A stretch of DNA of 64,000 nucleotides from contig JAJEKV010000004.1 in assembly GCA_021234155.1 (NCBI GenBank), positions 1,045,987 to 1,109,986 on the forward strand, read 5' to 3'. This DNA is from Isoetes taiwanensis (Eukaryota; Streptophyta; Lycopodiopsida; Isoetales; Isoetaceae). The position numbers and the translations under genes are program-made. Shown piece by piece: positions 40,049-53,376 of this stretch; position 1 is the stretch's first letter, and every line of letters starts with the position of its first letter. The notes beneath the pieces are model-generated. The model worked only from the letters and a program-made list of their open reading frames with translations. It ran no database searches and was not told the DNA's origin.

Positions 40049-42101
40049 AAGCTACTAGCAGGTAAGAGCCTAAGCTACTAGCAGGTAAGCTATAGGTTTC
40101 TTGAGCTTAACGCCCTTCACCATATTTGTAATCCAAACCACAATAGAGAGAGCATACATGCAATTGAAATTATGTGCAAAAAATACCAAGGGCCTCTGCC
40201 CTAGTTAAATAACTTGCATGCATCCTCTACTTTAAGCATGCATGCTAAAGAAGCCTCTAGCTATGCTAACTCTGCCAAAACAGTAAGTTAATTAAAGCAT
40301 AGTGTGCGAATATCGTTATTGCCCCCTATATAGTAGCAGTATTATTTTCGAGAATTTATCGTTAACATTCATAAACCAGCATAAGCAACGTTACTTTGGA
40401 CCTCTGAAATAAGCATAATTAGCGTATAAGCATGTTCCTCCTCGCTTAATCAACCACATAGCGCATCTAAGACTACATGTAATATTTCAGGGAATAATAT
40501 GTCATTTTAAAGTATTCTTGCACTTAGGCAGATTCTATTTAAGACTGACCAAATAGCATGCACAGCCTTATTTCATGCCTACCTGCCATAGGCCTTAATT
40601 CAAGTATCTGTCTGTGCAACTTAACCCATGCAGAAATATGGTGCATTCTTAATCTGTGATCCAAAAAAAAACAAGCATACATATAGCCCGTGAACAAAAT
40701 AAGGATAATAATGATACCATGCCTTGAAAGTAATTCGTATGAAGATATAGAAATCGATAATGGAATATAAGCACAAATCTAAATTGATTATTATTGCAAT
40801 GCACATAACCCCGGTCTTTATCGATTCCCGTTATAGCGTAGAAACTACTAGTAGATCATGTCGCAAAGACTCTATATGAGTTGCAATCTTCGTGCATCAA
40901 ATACTCAAATGTTAATAATTAGAATCGACAGCTAAGTAACTTACAAACCGCAAGAGTATGCATATTCGAGATATCAACAAATCATAGCTACGCCAATGCA
41001 ATAGCAAAATGAAAACTAGGAACATAATGCAATGGACAAATGGATTATGAGCTATCCGCATGTGTGGACAAGTGATCAATAAAAAATTATTCGGACTGAG
41101 AGGAGCTTGTTGCGTATGCATCAATGCCTCCACCATGACACTTTGTACGCACCGGCCATTTCCACTAGCACCATAAATATCGTGGTTTATCCCAAAGAAA
41201 ATTGCATCCGATTGACAAGATTAATACCCTTTTCTTGTCACTACTGCCTTCATTCTTGCATTCATTATAAGATTGTTTGTAGCAAGTGCGTAATTATCAT
41301 CTCGAAATTTATCCCGGTCATTCTCATCGAGATTTACAGCCCCCGTCAGAGCAAATCTTTTACTGAGTCGGTGATATTTTTTCCTTGCTATAATCTCTTG
41401 ATATCTCATCCGTAATTCTCTTCCGCCATAGGTCGATGCCTAATATCGAATGCCATCGCCCATCACTATTACAACCAAATAAATAATTTGCAGAGGTCGA
41501 AATCTTGAGTAGAATATGAGACCCATTGTCTCTTCATCGATCGGGTCGCATGCCATACATCAAACTACCCTAATTAGGGTTCTTACAACCCACGAAGGCT
41601 AAATCTGAAAGTCCCTAGTTAAGGTTCTTATAACAAATCAATAATAGATCTTCTGAGCTATGTATAAATTTCGCAACCCTAATCTTTGCAAGATCAGAGC
41701 CATACCTTTCATCTATGGTTGAGAATCAATCCACGAATCTGTAGCCAGCCAGATGTTTGGTTCTCGTTCATCACGCCTGCTCGCGGTCAGCAAAGGCAAT
41801 TAGGGTTTCAAATACGCTTTACCTTAGTATTTTCCCATTGAAACCGCACGAATTTCCAGCCAAGGTAGAAATAATACCTTTTCATAAAAAATTGAAAACC
41901 ATATGACAATAGGACCTATGCAAATATTAATTTTGAGCATAGATCACCTTGTGCCTTGGGTAATGTATCGTGCACATGCATATCTTTGACACCGTAATAG
42001 TCCAAATGCTGAACATATCTGGCAAAAGCTCCATATCTTGAACCTTATGACCACATGCCCTTTGCATAATTTGAGCCGTAAATATTAAATAGACATATTA
42101 A
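40049..42101. repeat. Tandem block D2, copy a
   Basis: From AAGCTACTAGCAGGTAAG to AAATATTAAATAGACATATTA this matches 45425-47490. The short continuation after the insertion (43719-43825) matches 47482-47566. A minus-strand frame (41221-41409; ARKKYHRLSKRFA, NLDENDRDKFRDD) has a longer counterpart in copy b but differs in frame. I see no supported gene. Confidence 0.8.
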
Positions 42102-42713
42102 CACAAACCATTAACATCCAACATATAAAAATTAAATCCCCCAACACATAACAACCAACACATAACAACCATTGACATTAATAACCAACACATAACTACT
42201 ATTGACATTAATTAACACAACTATTGGGTCCAACACATTTAAATTAAAATCCCCCTTAAACCCCCTTTGGTTTGGGTGTATATTCACACGGGGGGTGACT
42301 CCGGGCAACGAGAGCTGTTGGATAGGCATATTCACCCCTTATTCCTTAATCTACACCGTACGTAAAGTTCCTCGTTTGTGGGGTATGCAAGTACAAAATT
42401 TGCTATACTATATAACAAGATTCGCAAAATACTATAAGATTTCAAGCGGAATACTATATGGTATTGATTTTGTACGTGCGTAATACAATTATGAGGGCTC
42501 TCGCGCCCCTACGCCACCTCCCCGTGAATAATATGCACCCAAACCAAAGGGGGTTTAAGGGGATTTTAATTTAAAATGTGTTGGACCCAATAGTTGTGTT
42601 AATTAATGTCAATAGTAGTTATGTGTTGGTTATTAATGTCAATGGTTGTTATGTGTTGGTTGTTATGTGTTGGGGATTTAATTTTTATATGTTGGATGTT
42701 AATGGTTTGTGTT
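42100..42713. mobile_element. Foldback element with ~194-bp inverted arms
   Basis: The left arm (42100-42294) and right arm (42520-42713) are nearly perfect reverse complements, beginning AACACAAACCATTAACATCC and ending with its complement. The arms contain short internal repeats (AACACATAACAACC). The 225-bp loop has no long ORF. It is the left part of a larger insertion into D2. Confidence 0.85.
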
Positions 42714-43718
42714 GCAAAATTTTTTTTTGCCCTTCTAAGCCTTAGGGACGCCCCCTCCTGGGTGACAAAAAATTTTAGAATTCAAACTAGAAAAAAAAAA
42801 CTAGAATTCATTTGAGGCTTTCATCACATGTAGCTTTTGAATTTCATCACAATAAAATAAATAGAACATAGGTAAAAGTTACCATAAAGATAGAGCCGAT
42901 TGATCCCATTATTCTCGAAAGTCATAAAGTTTGCAACACCCATACACAAACATTTTTCAACCGAATTTAACAGCTGTTTTTTGGCCTCCATGGATTCTTG
43001 TGGTGAGAAACCAAAGTGGAAACTTTTCTCGCTTGTTAGCACAAGTATCTAGAAGCCTTGGAATTTGCTTAATAACCGCCTCAAAAATCTAAAAATGCAT
43101 GGTAATTTTTTTGCAACCTTCATTCGAATGAGCCATAAAACAATATCCAATAGCTTAATCTCAGATAATCAACCGGTAGGATGTGAAAGCCTACCAAACC
43201 CGGCCGAAAATTTGCTGTTTTAGCATAGATAATTTAACCAAACATATCCATGTCATACGCTATCAAAAAGATCTCTGAGAGAGCTTTCCAACGCAATAAA
43301 ACTCATCTCAAACGAGCTCGATCAAAAGTTATGATAAGAAATGTGTTGCCACCGGAAACCGCACTACATGCGCCCTTCAAGCCCTTCATGTGCCCATTAT
43401 GCACCACACACACAAAAAAAGGGGCTTTTGTTGTGAGCCATTGGTTGTTGACCATTATACACCACGCCACAAAAAGAGGGCTTTTGTTGTGAGCCATTGG
43501 TTGTTGACCATTATGCACCACACGCAAAAAAAAAGGGCTTTGTTGTGAGCCATTGGTTGTTGACCATTGAAAAAAAAAAAGGCTAAAATCAATGGCTCGA
43601 AAATGGTGCACTCTAGATGTACGCATTAGTACATCCATTTGAATACATCACGAAATCATAGGAAAACCTTAGTGAAAAGCGCATAAAAACACAAAAAGAA
43701 AACCCCCGTTATTATGTT
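42102..43718. mobile_element. 1.6-kb insertion in D2a with 9-bp flanking repeat
   Basis: The D2b copy reads straight through GACATATTAAAGCTTT. In D2a the same site is split and ACATATTAA is present on both sides (42093-42101 and 43719-43727). The inserted DNA holds the foldback element at its left and about 1 kb of non-coding DNA at its right, including a minisatellite at 43395-43568. It has no transposase gene. Confidence 0.7.
43395..43568. repeat. Minisatellite, 56-58-bp unit x3
   Basis: Units begin CATTATGCACCAC (43395), CATTATACACCAC (43453) and CATTATGCACCAC (43509), and a partial unit begins at 43565. Each contains TTGTTGTGAGCCATTGG. Confidence 0.85.
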
Positions 43719-43860
43719 ACATATTAAAGCTTTATGTATCATGACCATAAAGTCTTTATGTTATCATGACCACAAACCCACAAATAGGGGAAAATCATTA
43801 GAATAAATAAAAACCCTTCCTCCTTCCGTAGAGATAAGGGGCCCTATTCTTTATCAAGCC

Positions 43861-44905
43861 GCACATGTAATAGTTCTGTTTATAGTAACAAGGGGAGTAG
43901 GGCCTTGTTGCTACAAGGGCCCTACCCCACCTATGTTCTTTTGAAAACATTCTACTCGCACTTATTGACAAGCTCCCTATAGTGTACCATTACTCTAACC
44001 ATCAACGTTTGAATGGAATAAAGATAAAATTTGAGAGATTTACCTTGGAGGCAAGCCTCAGATAGGCACGCCTTATAGCTACCATTCAAATGTCACCGAA
44101 AAGCCATCAAAGTTTTCGAGAACTTTATAGAGCGTGTTCCATACAATGTTAGCGAAAAATCATCAAATTTTTCGTAACATTATATTCCAAATAGCCCAAT
44201 GGCATTTTCCAACAAGCCCAATGGCATTTTCCAAAGTGCCCAATGGCATTTTCCAACATGTACCATGGATCTTCAAAATTTATGGAAAACTTGTATCGAA
44301 GTCATCATTTCCAAATATGCTAATGCCCATAAATGTTCAAGAAGGATTAGTAACAAATTATAAGCCAAACATGTAATGGTCTGTTTATAGCAACAAGGGG
44401 AGTAGGGCCTTGTTGCTACAAGGGCCCTACCACACCTATGTTCTTTTGAAAAACCTGCCTATTCACACTTATTGGCAAGCTCCCTATAATGTACCATACT
44501 TAACCCTCAATGCTTGCTTCAAAGAATGTAATGCATTTGAATAGAATAAAGATAAAATTTGAGAGAGAATTACCTTGCGTGCAAGCCCCAGATGGGCAAG
44601 GTTGTTGCTACCAAATCAAACGTTAGCTGAAAATCAAAGTTTTCGAACATTATGACGCAAGATGCATACAATGTTAGCGAAAATAATCAAATTTTTGAGC
44701 ATTATATTCCAAAAGCCCAATGGCATTATCCAAAAAGCCCAATGGCATTTTCAAACATGCTCAATGGCATTTTCCAACTTATACCATGGATCTCCAGCCT
44801 ATGGATTACATGTACCCGCATTCATAATTTCAACCTATCATTTATAGCTTATGCCCCTTCCTATAAATGTTCAAGAAGTATTAGTAACAAATTATACACA
44901 CCGTA
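43861..44905. repeat. Tandem duplication of ~520 bp (T1/T2)
   Basis: T1 runs about 43861-44370 and T2 about 44371-44905. Both contain GGGGAGTAGGGCC-TTGT-...-GGGCCCTAC, which folds into a ~12-bp hairpin, and a run of 20-21-bp repeats built on GCCCAATGGCATTTTCCAA (44185-44265 and 44712-44785). No gene recognised. Confidence 0.8.
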
Positions 44906-44949
44906 TTTTTTAACCATTTTCTTAAGGTCTCTAGTATAACTAGAGAACC

Positions 44950-45424
44950 GAAGTAAGAGAAAACCTTTTAAATCTGCTTAAACAGGACTTTTACCTTTCA
45001 TGGACTTTTTGCAAAGACCACTTCAAAGTTAATTTGCGACTTTAAGCCAAAAACAGTGTAAATTTGACTTAAGCCTTAAGAATGGTTAACATTTATTAAA
45101 TCACCGTAATTTACTGTAATCTATAGCCATTAACATTTTCGTCCAATAACAATTTCGTTTCATTCCATCATATTAAAACTTTGGCACATACATCATGTTT
45201 ACCTTCGTGAAAGTTTAGAATTGACTTTTGAACACCATAAGATTACATAAACTTTGGGATCAATCCCATAGAACTCTCAAAGACTTGATATCTTCAATGT
45301 CGCAAATGTATCTTCAATGTCATCATGTCTTATAGCTTTCCAACTTGAATAAATAGGAAAACAAAACCAAGGAGCAAGAAACCCGGTTACCGCAGAGAAC
45401 CAAAGGACGCTTAGCCTTAATTAG
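44950..45424. repeat. Tandem block D3, copy a
   Basis: Diverged match to 47578-48055 (for example TTTTGCAAAGACC, GGAGCAAGAAA, GTTACC, GGTAAGAGCCTAAG). D3a, D2b and D3b lie end to end, so D3+D2 forms a ~2.6-kb tandem unit. Confidence 0.65.
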
Positions 45425-47566
45425 GGTAAGAGCCTAAGCTACTAGCGGTGTAAGCTATAGGTTTCTTTGAGCTTAACGCCTTTCACCATATTTGTAATCC
45501 AAACCACAATAGAGAGAGCATACATGCAATTGAAATTATGTGCAAAATACCAAGGGCCTCTCGCCTCTAGTTAAATAACTTGCATGCATCCTCTACTTTA
45601 AGCATGCATGCTAAAGAAGCCTCTAGCTATGCTAACTCGGCCAAAACAAGAAGTTAATTAAAGCATAGTGTGCTAATAATATCGTTATTGCCCCCTATAT
45701 AGTAGCAGTATTATTTTTTTCGAATTTATCGTTAACATTCATAAACCAAAGATAAGCAACGCTATTTTGGACCTCTCGAATAAGCATAATTAGCGGAGAT
45801 AAGCATGTTCCTCCGCTTAATCAACCACATATACGCATCTAAGACTACATGTAATATTTCAGGGAATAATATGTCATTTTAAAGTATTCTTGCACTTAGG
45901 CGTATTCTATTTAAGACCCCACCAAATAGCATGCAATGTTCCTTTATTTCATGCCTACCCGCCATAGGCCTTAATTCAAGTATCCGTCTCAGGTAACTTA
46001 ACCCATGCGTAAATATGGTGCATTCTTAATCAGGATCCAACAGAAAAAAAGCATACATATAGCCCGCGGAACAAAATAAGGATAATAATGATACCATGCC
46101 TTGAAAGTAATTGCATGAAGATATAGAAATCGATAATGGAATATAAGCACAAATCTAAATTGACATTATTGCAATGCACATAACCCCCTCGTCTTTATCG
46201 ATTCCCCGGTTATAGTAGAGAAACTACTAGTAGATCATGTCGCAAAGACTCTATATGAGTTGCAATCTTCGTGCATCAAATACTCAAGATGTTAATAATT
46301 AGAATCGATCGCCTAAGTAACTTACAAACCCGCAGTAGCATGCATATTCAGATATCAACTAATCATAGCTACGCCAATGCAATAGCAAAATGAAAACTAG
46401 GAACATAATGCAATGGACAAATGGATTATGAGCTATCCGCATGTGTGGACAAGTGATCAATAAAAATTATTCGCACCAGAGGAGCTTGTTGGCGTATGCA
46501 TCAATGCCTCCAAACCATGACACTTTGTACGCACTGGCCATTTCCACTAGCACCATAAATATCGTGTTTATCCCAAAGAAAATTGCATCCGATTGCACAA
46601 GATAATAATACCCTTTTTTTGTCACTAATGCCTTCATTCTTGCATTCATTATAAGATTGCTTGTAGCAAGTGCAGTAATTATCATCTCGAAATTTATCCC
46701 GGTCATTCTCATCGAGATTTACAGCCCCTCCGAAGCAAATCTTTTACCTGAGTCGAGATATTTTTTCCTTGCTATAATCTCTTGATATCTCATCTATAAT
46801 TCTCTTCCCCGCCATAGGTCGCATGCCTAATATCGAATGCCATCAGCCATCGCTATTACAACCAAATAAATAATGCAGAGGTCGAAATCTTGAGTAGAAT
46901 ATGAGACCCATTGTCTCTTCATCGACGGGTCGCGATGCCATACATCAAACTACCCTAATTAGGGTTCTTACAACCCCCGCAGAGCTAAACTGAAAGGCCC
47001 TAGTTAAGGTTCTTATAACAAATCAATAATAGATCATTTTCCTCGAAGCTATGTATAAATTTCAACCCTAATCTTTGCAAGATCGAGCCATACCTTTCAT
47101 CTATGGTTGAGAATCAATCCACCTAATCAGAGCCACCCGATGTTTGGTTCTCGCTCATCACGCCTGCTCGCGGTCTGCAAAGGTAATTAGGGTTTCAAAT
47201 ACGCTTTTACCTTAGTATTTTCCCATTGAAACCGCATCGAATTTCCACCAAGGTAGAAATAATACCTTTTCATAAAAAATTGAAAACCATATGACAATAG
47301 GACCTATGCAAATATTAATTTTGAGCATAGATCACCTTGTGCCTTGGGTAATGTATCGTGCACATGCATATCTTCGACACCGTAATAGTCCAAATGCTGA
47401 ACATATCTGGCAAAAGCTCCATATCTTGAACCTTATGACCACATGCCCTTTGCATAATTTGAGCCGTAAATATTAAATGGACATATTAAAGCTTTGCGTA
47501 TCATGACCATAAAGTCTTGCGTATCATGACCACAAACCCACAGCAGGGAAAATCATTAGAATAAAT
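45425..47566. repeat. Tandem block D2, copy b
   Basis: Uninterrupted counterpart of D2a. On the minus strand, 46467-46712 is open and reads MIITALATSNLIMNARMKAL, then a hydrophobic stretch (AIFFGINTIFMVLVEMASAY) and WFGGIDAYANKLLW. In D2a the same place is frameshifted. It could be an old exon of a membrane protein, but I do not recognise it. An A-run (47567-47582) closes the block. Confidence 0.75.
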
Positions 47567-47577
47567 AAAAAAAAAAA

Positions 47578-48120
47578 AAAAACCTTTAGACCTGTACAAA
47601 CAGACCTTCTACCTTTTCAAGACCTTTTGCAAAGACCTTGTCAAGGTACAATTTGCAGCCCTAAGTTGAAAACCAGGTGAATTTCAACTTAGGCCATAAC
47701 ATGGTTACATTTCTTAATAAAGTAAGACACTAAGTGGAAAGAATACCATAAAAACTTTTTTCCAAAAATGACATAGATACAAGATAAGATAACTGAAAAA
47801 TCAGTGTAATAATATTCAATATCATTTCTGCAAAAGTCAGCAATACACTGATCTTTATCAAATATTAAAAACAACTAGACCACAAGCAAAATTCCAAATG
47901 AAATGGTCCAGAGATACTTCAGCATTGTTCTTCCATTTCCAAGTCTTCCATTTCCAAGTGTAAGCTTATCCAAACTTGAACGAATTTGAAAAACATAAAC
48001 AGGAGCAAGAAATCCCGTTACCTGCAGTGAAACCAGAGGACAGTTAGCCTAAGAAGGGTAAGAGCCTAAGTCACTAGCAGGTAAGCATTAGATTTCTTGA
48101 GCTTATCGCCCTTCACCTCA
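47578..48120. repeat. Tandem block D3, copy b, with start of a third D2
   Basis: Homologous to 44950-45480, including the first ~65 bp of D2 (GGTAAGAGCCTAAGTCACTAGCAGGTAAGC at 48058-48088), after which similarity is lost. Confidence 0.65.
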
Positions 48121-49981
48121 TATGTTTTCAAAAACACATAGAAAACAAATGTAGATTAGCTGCAGACAACATGCACATATCACAGCTTTAATGTAGTTCA
48201 GAAAATGATCTGTCCAGCAGCATAACAAGAGTTTCTACACGGCGAGATTCATTTAAAACATGTATGTCCCTTGCTCACTGTTTTAAGTGAATGTACCTCA
48301 TCTGCAAACCCCCATATCCAGTGTAACAAAAGCTAGAGGCTAAAGGCAACTAAAGCATTCTCATGTAGGCAAAGAATTGCAGCATTATGCACTCAACGAA
48401 ATGCAGCTTTTGTGGGCAACTTCCCTGTTGTATACAGCTCAAGTTCAAATTTAAAATAGCACGATACTTCCAATCCAAAGTAATAATACCCAAAGAAGCA
48501 AGGCAATGCATTTAGTTCAAGATAATACATGCAATATTGTAGACCCTAAGTGAGTTATGATCAATGCCCTGCAATTACTTACACTGAACATTTGTAGCAC
48601 AAAGCCACAAAAGCAAACTGCCCATATTTAATTATTCAAATGCCAAAACTGGCTGTTATACCTCTAGCAATAGGAGAGACAAGTCCTAGATTAGTTCAAT
48701 GTAGAGCAACTACTTAACAAAAATCGACACCTACTTGCTGATGCAACAATGTTAAAGTGCAGAAAGCACATTCATGCACCATGCAGTACAAAACCTCTTT
48801 CTATATATACTTATAGCTAGATCTTTCACGTGCTGCTGCAGCTAATACATAGGTCAAATACACAGACCGTAGCCTATTGATATAAATTAACACCAGCCAT
48901 GGTAAAAGTCAGACCATATGTCATTGGAGACAACTTGCCACACATTTTTTGAAACATGAAAACTATTATGCTTAAACAAATGATCAAATAACATGAACTG
49001 TTGCAGGAAAGCCCAGACTACTAGACTTATCACAAGATCCAATAGATCCAAATTTTAATCATAACGAATCATAGAATTTGAAAGAGTATAGGTAGATAAA
49101 TCTATGGAATTTTTTATTCAAGAACTTTAACTAAATTCATGCATCTGTCTTAAATTATTGCAATAATCTCTAAATCAGCTCATTATCAAGTGATAAATCT
49201 TTTAAACTTTCAAACCTGATTGGCTCGATTCTTGTTGCCACGTTGTTGTGCACCATTATGGCATCTATGCTTGGATGAATAAACTTGAGGCTTAAGTCTC
49301 CATCCTCCAGCTCTTTCATAAATTTCGAATTTTCACCTGCACCGCTCATGCTGATCTGCAGATTTCTTGAAGTTCCAGAATGCCATGTTATCTTGGAGGA
49401 CAAGAGGCTGGCATCTCCGTATTATTCTCCATGATTATCAAATGCAAGAACAGAACATTTAGCTACCACTTGCAATTTCGTCTTCATCAGAATCATCACA
49501 GCTCTTCAATCCGGTCGCAGCAAATACAGACCGCATAATACAGACCGCATGCATCACATTCGACTGCCATATTATTTCACGGTCTTCTGGGCGATTCACA
49601 TAACCACGAAAACCTAATCTGTGTGAAATGCATGCCATGCTCAAATAGAGGTTTAGGGTTACGAAAATCGTGACCCTGTATTTCATTATTCCCCTAGTAT
49701 TTTCTTTTTTCCAAAGGTATTATTTACATGTACTAAGAATATTTCTGTCCAAATAACAAACTATGCAGTCATGGTTCTTTACCATACTCCATTCTTCTGA
49801 GCAACATTAAAATGCCATGTGAAAAAATAGTATACCTCTAAGAAGCCGTCTACTTTGGTAATATGTAAGGAAATCTTCCACGAACTTTTTTGAGGCATCA
49901 ATGGAACTATCTCATGGAATTTTCATATTACTGTTTGTGTTTGTGCAGACAATTCAATAGCCTTGTAGCGTATCCGTTGCT
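48121..49981. other. AT-rich DNA with two possible minus-strand exon relics
   Basis: Most of this stretch is featureless. On the minus strand, 49459-49686 reads RLGFRGYVNRPEDREIIWQS and ends in an acidic DDSDEDEIASGS. The frame 49170-49403 reads ITWHSGTSRNLQISMSGAGE and ends SLDNELI. Their composition is more protein-like than nearby frames and they follow each other in order, so they may be remnants of one gene. No family recognised. Confidence 0.3.
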
Positions 49982-50002
49982 AAAAAAAAAAAAAAAAAAA
50001 AA
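49982..50002 (+). repeat. A21 tract at left edge of D1b
   Basis: A run of 21 A directly before the D1b block, mirroring the A21 before D1a. The DNA upstream of the two A-tracts is unrelated. Confidence 0.8.
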
Positions 50003-50258
50003 CTAGCAAAAGGCACACCGTAAGACTTTGGCAAGGTTAAGCTTGTTAGATATCTACCAAACTCGCATAAAGGATACTATATTATCGCCGCATCCAATGA
50101 ACTCAGATACCAAACACAAGTAAGAGAGAAGAAAACAAAGGTCAAAATATGTTATCATGATCTTATCTAGCTTGAGATTACCATTCTTTTCATGTTTGGG
50201 GCTAACATCCTCATTTGTATGCTAACACTAAATATAGAACATATTTTATTAATATGCA

Positions 50259-51379
50259 CTGCCTTTCCCACATGCATCCCCTTTTCACGGGTGTTATGGG
50301 CTTGGGATCATGTGCGCAAAGCTCTTCCAAATTAGATTATGCCTCAGTTTATCACCACTTTCTCCTTTCTTGTGGGTTCCTCTACCCCAGCATTTCTGTT
50401 CCCTTGGTCGCCATCGCATGCTCTGACGCTAAAGTTCGCTGGAGGCGAGCTGCCGTGGCTCACCTTGGAGGATTGGTATTGGGATGGTCAGCTAGCTTCG
50501 CGGGAGTTCTTTCGAGTGCTCGCCACCGAAGGACAAAGGACCGGCCATCTTCAAACAAGTGGCGGGAGTATTCCGCCACACATACCTATAGTCCCTCAGG
50601 GTGATGTGGTGGTGCAGGTTTGAAGGTTCATCCGTGATGTTGTATCTTCTTGTTTTGTGCGGTCTTGTTACCGGAGTTGGCTATTCATGACACCTCGCCC
50701 CTTCCAGTGCAAGTGGTCTCTCGCAGCCCTGCTCTCGATGGCTTTGGACGGACATGGAGCTCACTTCCCCACCGGTTCTGGGTGCTTCGGCGGGTGTGGT
50801 GCACCGCCAGATCGTGGTGAATGTCCTTGTGAGTCGGGCTTTAGGCCGGGTGTGAGCCCTCTTTGCCCTTTGTTGTGGCCTTTCATCGTGAGACTGCGGG
50901 AGCATTGTCCGTTTTTATGCCCTCACTTGCGTGTTGCCCGATTGGGTCGTGGCCGCTTCGTGAGATTGAATAGCCAACAATTGTCGCCCATGTATATCCC
51001 GGTGCTTGGCCGCCAGACGGCAGCAAGTCTTGCATCCAGGGCGTGGGCTTGGCTTGGTGGTTGATTTGGAAGCGGGCGGTTGTGGGATCTTTCGAGGATT
51101 CAGCGAACCGGGCAAATTCTCCGATTCCCTCGACACGTGTACAAGCTATTTCAAAGCTTTTTGTGTTCCCTGGATTAGTAGAGCGAAAGTTTTCCATTTG
51201 GCGGACTTTGGGTGTGGTAGATGGTGATGGGCCAGCCAGGCCAAAGAGAGTTGCAGCTTGTTGGGAGTGTCGAGGTATCACCGCCTCTTTGGGGCGCTTC
51301 TCCTTCCTCCTCACTTGCTTTGTAACATTACCATTCTTTTTAATATATTGTCAATACGCTTCTTCAAAAAAAAAAAAAA
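50259..51379 (+). mobile_element. Poly(A) retroposon inserted into D1b (1.12 kb)
   Basis: D1a reads through AATATGCAACATATGG. In D1b the site is interrupted by GC-richer DNA that ends in A15 (51366-51380), with AATATGCA on both sides (50251-50258 and 51380-51387). That is a retroposition target-site duplication. Open frames inside (50215-50604, 50339-50623, 50657-51064, 51043-51393) give no recognised domain. It could be the 3' end of a LINE or a retrocopied transcript. Confidence 0.85.
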
Positions 51380-52823
51380 AATATGCAACATAGATATGCC
51401 ATGGAATTAGTTGGTTCAAATAACCTTGCCCTTCCTCAAGTTTTTTGTTGCAAACCCCAAGAACTATAAATGACCAATCTAGCAATGCTCTCCCCTATCC
51501 TAAACTCACATATTACAGCATCAATATGTCAATATCGGGTAATGGCATAGAACCAAGCAAGATACTCAAATAGAAACACATAGCCTAGACTACTAATGCT
51601 TGATATTAGGTAAGATTCATTTTGATGGTCGTTGTCGGCACTCTACTAGTCAAATCAATAATAAAATCGAAAACATCTTCAAACTTCGTACTACAAGGGA
51701 ACGATGGATAGCTAGGTTATATTTTGACATATCCTGCTTCATTGTAAAAATCGATTCGATGTGAGGTTCAAAGCCTAATGGACATAGAACAAAAACACAA
51801 AAAAGGCTTATTTGGCGATCTTGTCCAATCAAAATGAAAGTATACATAAGTAATGGAGATATATATAAGTAATGGAGATAGAACGTAAAACATACACAAA
51901 GGCTCAACAAATTGGTAATGCCATCCAAGCAAATCGCAGAGTACTACCATGTCACGTAGATCTTAGTTTGTCCTGTAAAACAAGCCCCGATATGGACTAA
52001 AAAATACAAAAGTTGGTCACTTAGAAGTTAAAGTAAAATGGTAGTGTTGTGCTTCATGATTGCTTTCACATGGTGGTTTCCTTCAACACATTTGTTTTAC
52101 TCTTAAGACTTGTAAGTATTCTCAGGCATCAAATAAGAAATATTTCTAACACGCCCAATATGCTTAATTTTACTATATAAAGTGATTTTCATGGACTTTA
52201 ATCCCATCAAAAACCTTCTTAATAACAAAGGCGCAATACACAACGCTCAAAACAAGGTGTCACAAGACCTTAGGGTTGCCCCAGTTTGTTGAGGGTGAAG
52301 TGGCCTAAATCAAACCGTGGAAGTCATGTTTTCACAATCTATATTTAAATTAAAAGTAAACTCCTACCATGTTCTTACAATCAGCTTGTAGATCCCCTAC
52401 ATTCATGTACACAAGCCCGCCCACAAGTGCCCTCGATTAGTTTAATGTTGTAGAAATGTCCAGACATATTTTATATCTTGGAGCATAATCACATTACTTC
52501 TCAAAGACTCACAATATTTTAAGCTATAGGTGTTCAGATATAACATCGCTGAACCAGTCACAACATATAATAAACAATGTTTTGGGAGATGTTCCAATTT
52601 TGAAAGACATTGAAAGAAGTTATATTGTTATTCGATCTTATTTTAATCACTAGAAAAGTGCTCACCATTCGGCTTTTCGGCCAAGCATAAATTAAAAACT
52701 AATAGAAATGGTGGATTTAACTTCACAACAACTTCACTTCCCATCGATCAACAAAATGCCATATAAATTCCGCCATTTGTCCGTGATCATATTAGAGAAC
52801 CTTATATCTCTCAGTGTAGTTTA

Positions 52824-53300
52824 TTATGGATCAAAATGCATCGAAGATAAACCATTAAGGTAATCCAAAGGGTACCATGATCCATTTTCAACCACTACAT
52901 TCGTGTCTTCATTTTCATCCTCCTTCGACCAGAAATCTTGAGGTTCTTGGCCCTCATTTTTCCGATCCATCCGCCATTGGAATATCTTTTCGCAGTGTTT
53001 GTGCAATTGTTCTTTTGTCACTCCGCCCATTGCCTCTGTTATGCTTGCCATCATATGTACTTGTGAATCACCAAGGACCTCTTTTGTGCTAAGACTTCTT
53101 CAATTTTTTGTTTTGCATCTTGTAATTTTGGTTTTGAGATAGTACCGCTCAACCATCTTCCTCGTTGATCCCGACTTTCAAAACGACTTGCTCAACTAGC
53201 TTCCGCCTCCTCATGATTTTAGCTTTCATTTTTCGTTAAAGAAGATAGAATCGCTTCCTCATCATTATACCTTTAGTCAAGGGCCCCGCTTCTTCCCCAT
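52824..53300 (-). pseudogene. LINE ORF1-like fragment (copy b)
   Basis: Counterpart of 38314-38783 with more frame breaks. MMASITEAMGGVTKEQLHKH is still readable (from 53054), but the coiled-coil half and the KNLKISGL motif are broken by small indels. Confidence 0.45.
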
Positions 53301-53376
53301 GGGAGAGGAATGGATGTATTAGAGTTGTAGGAATTGCAGGAATATATCGCGGAAATCCGTCCGGTTCTTCTCTTTT

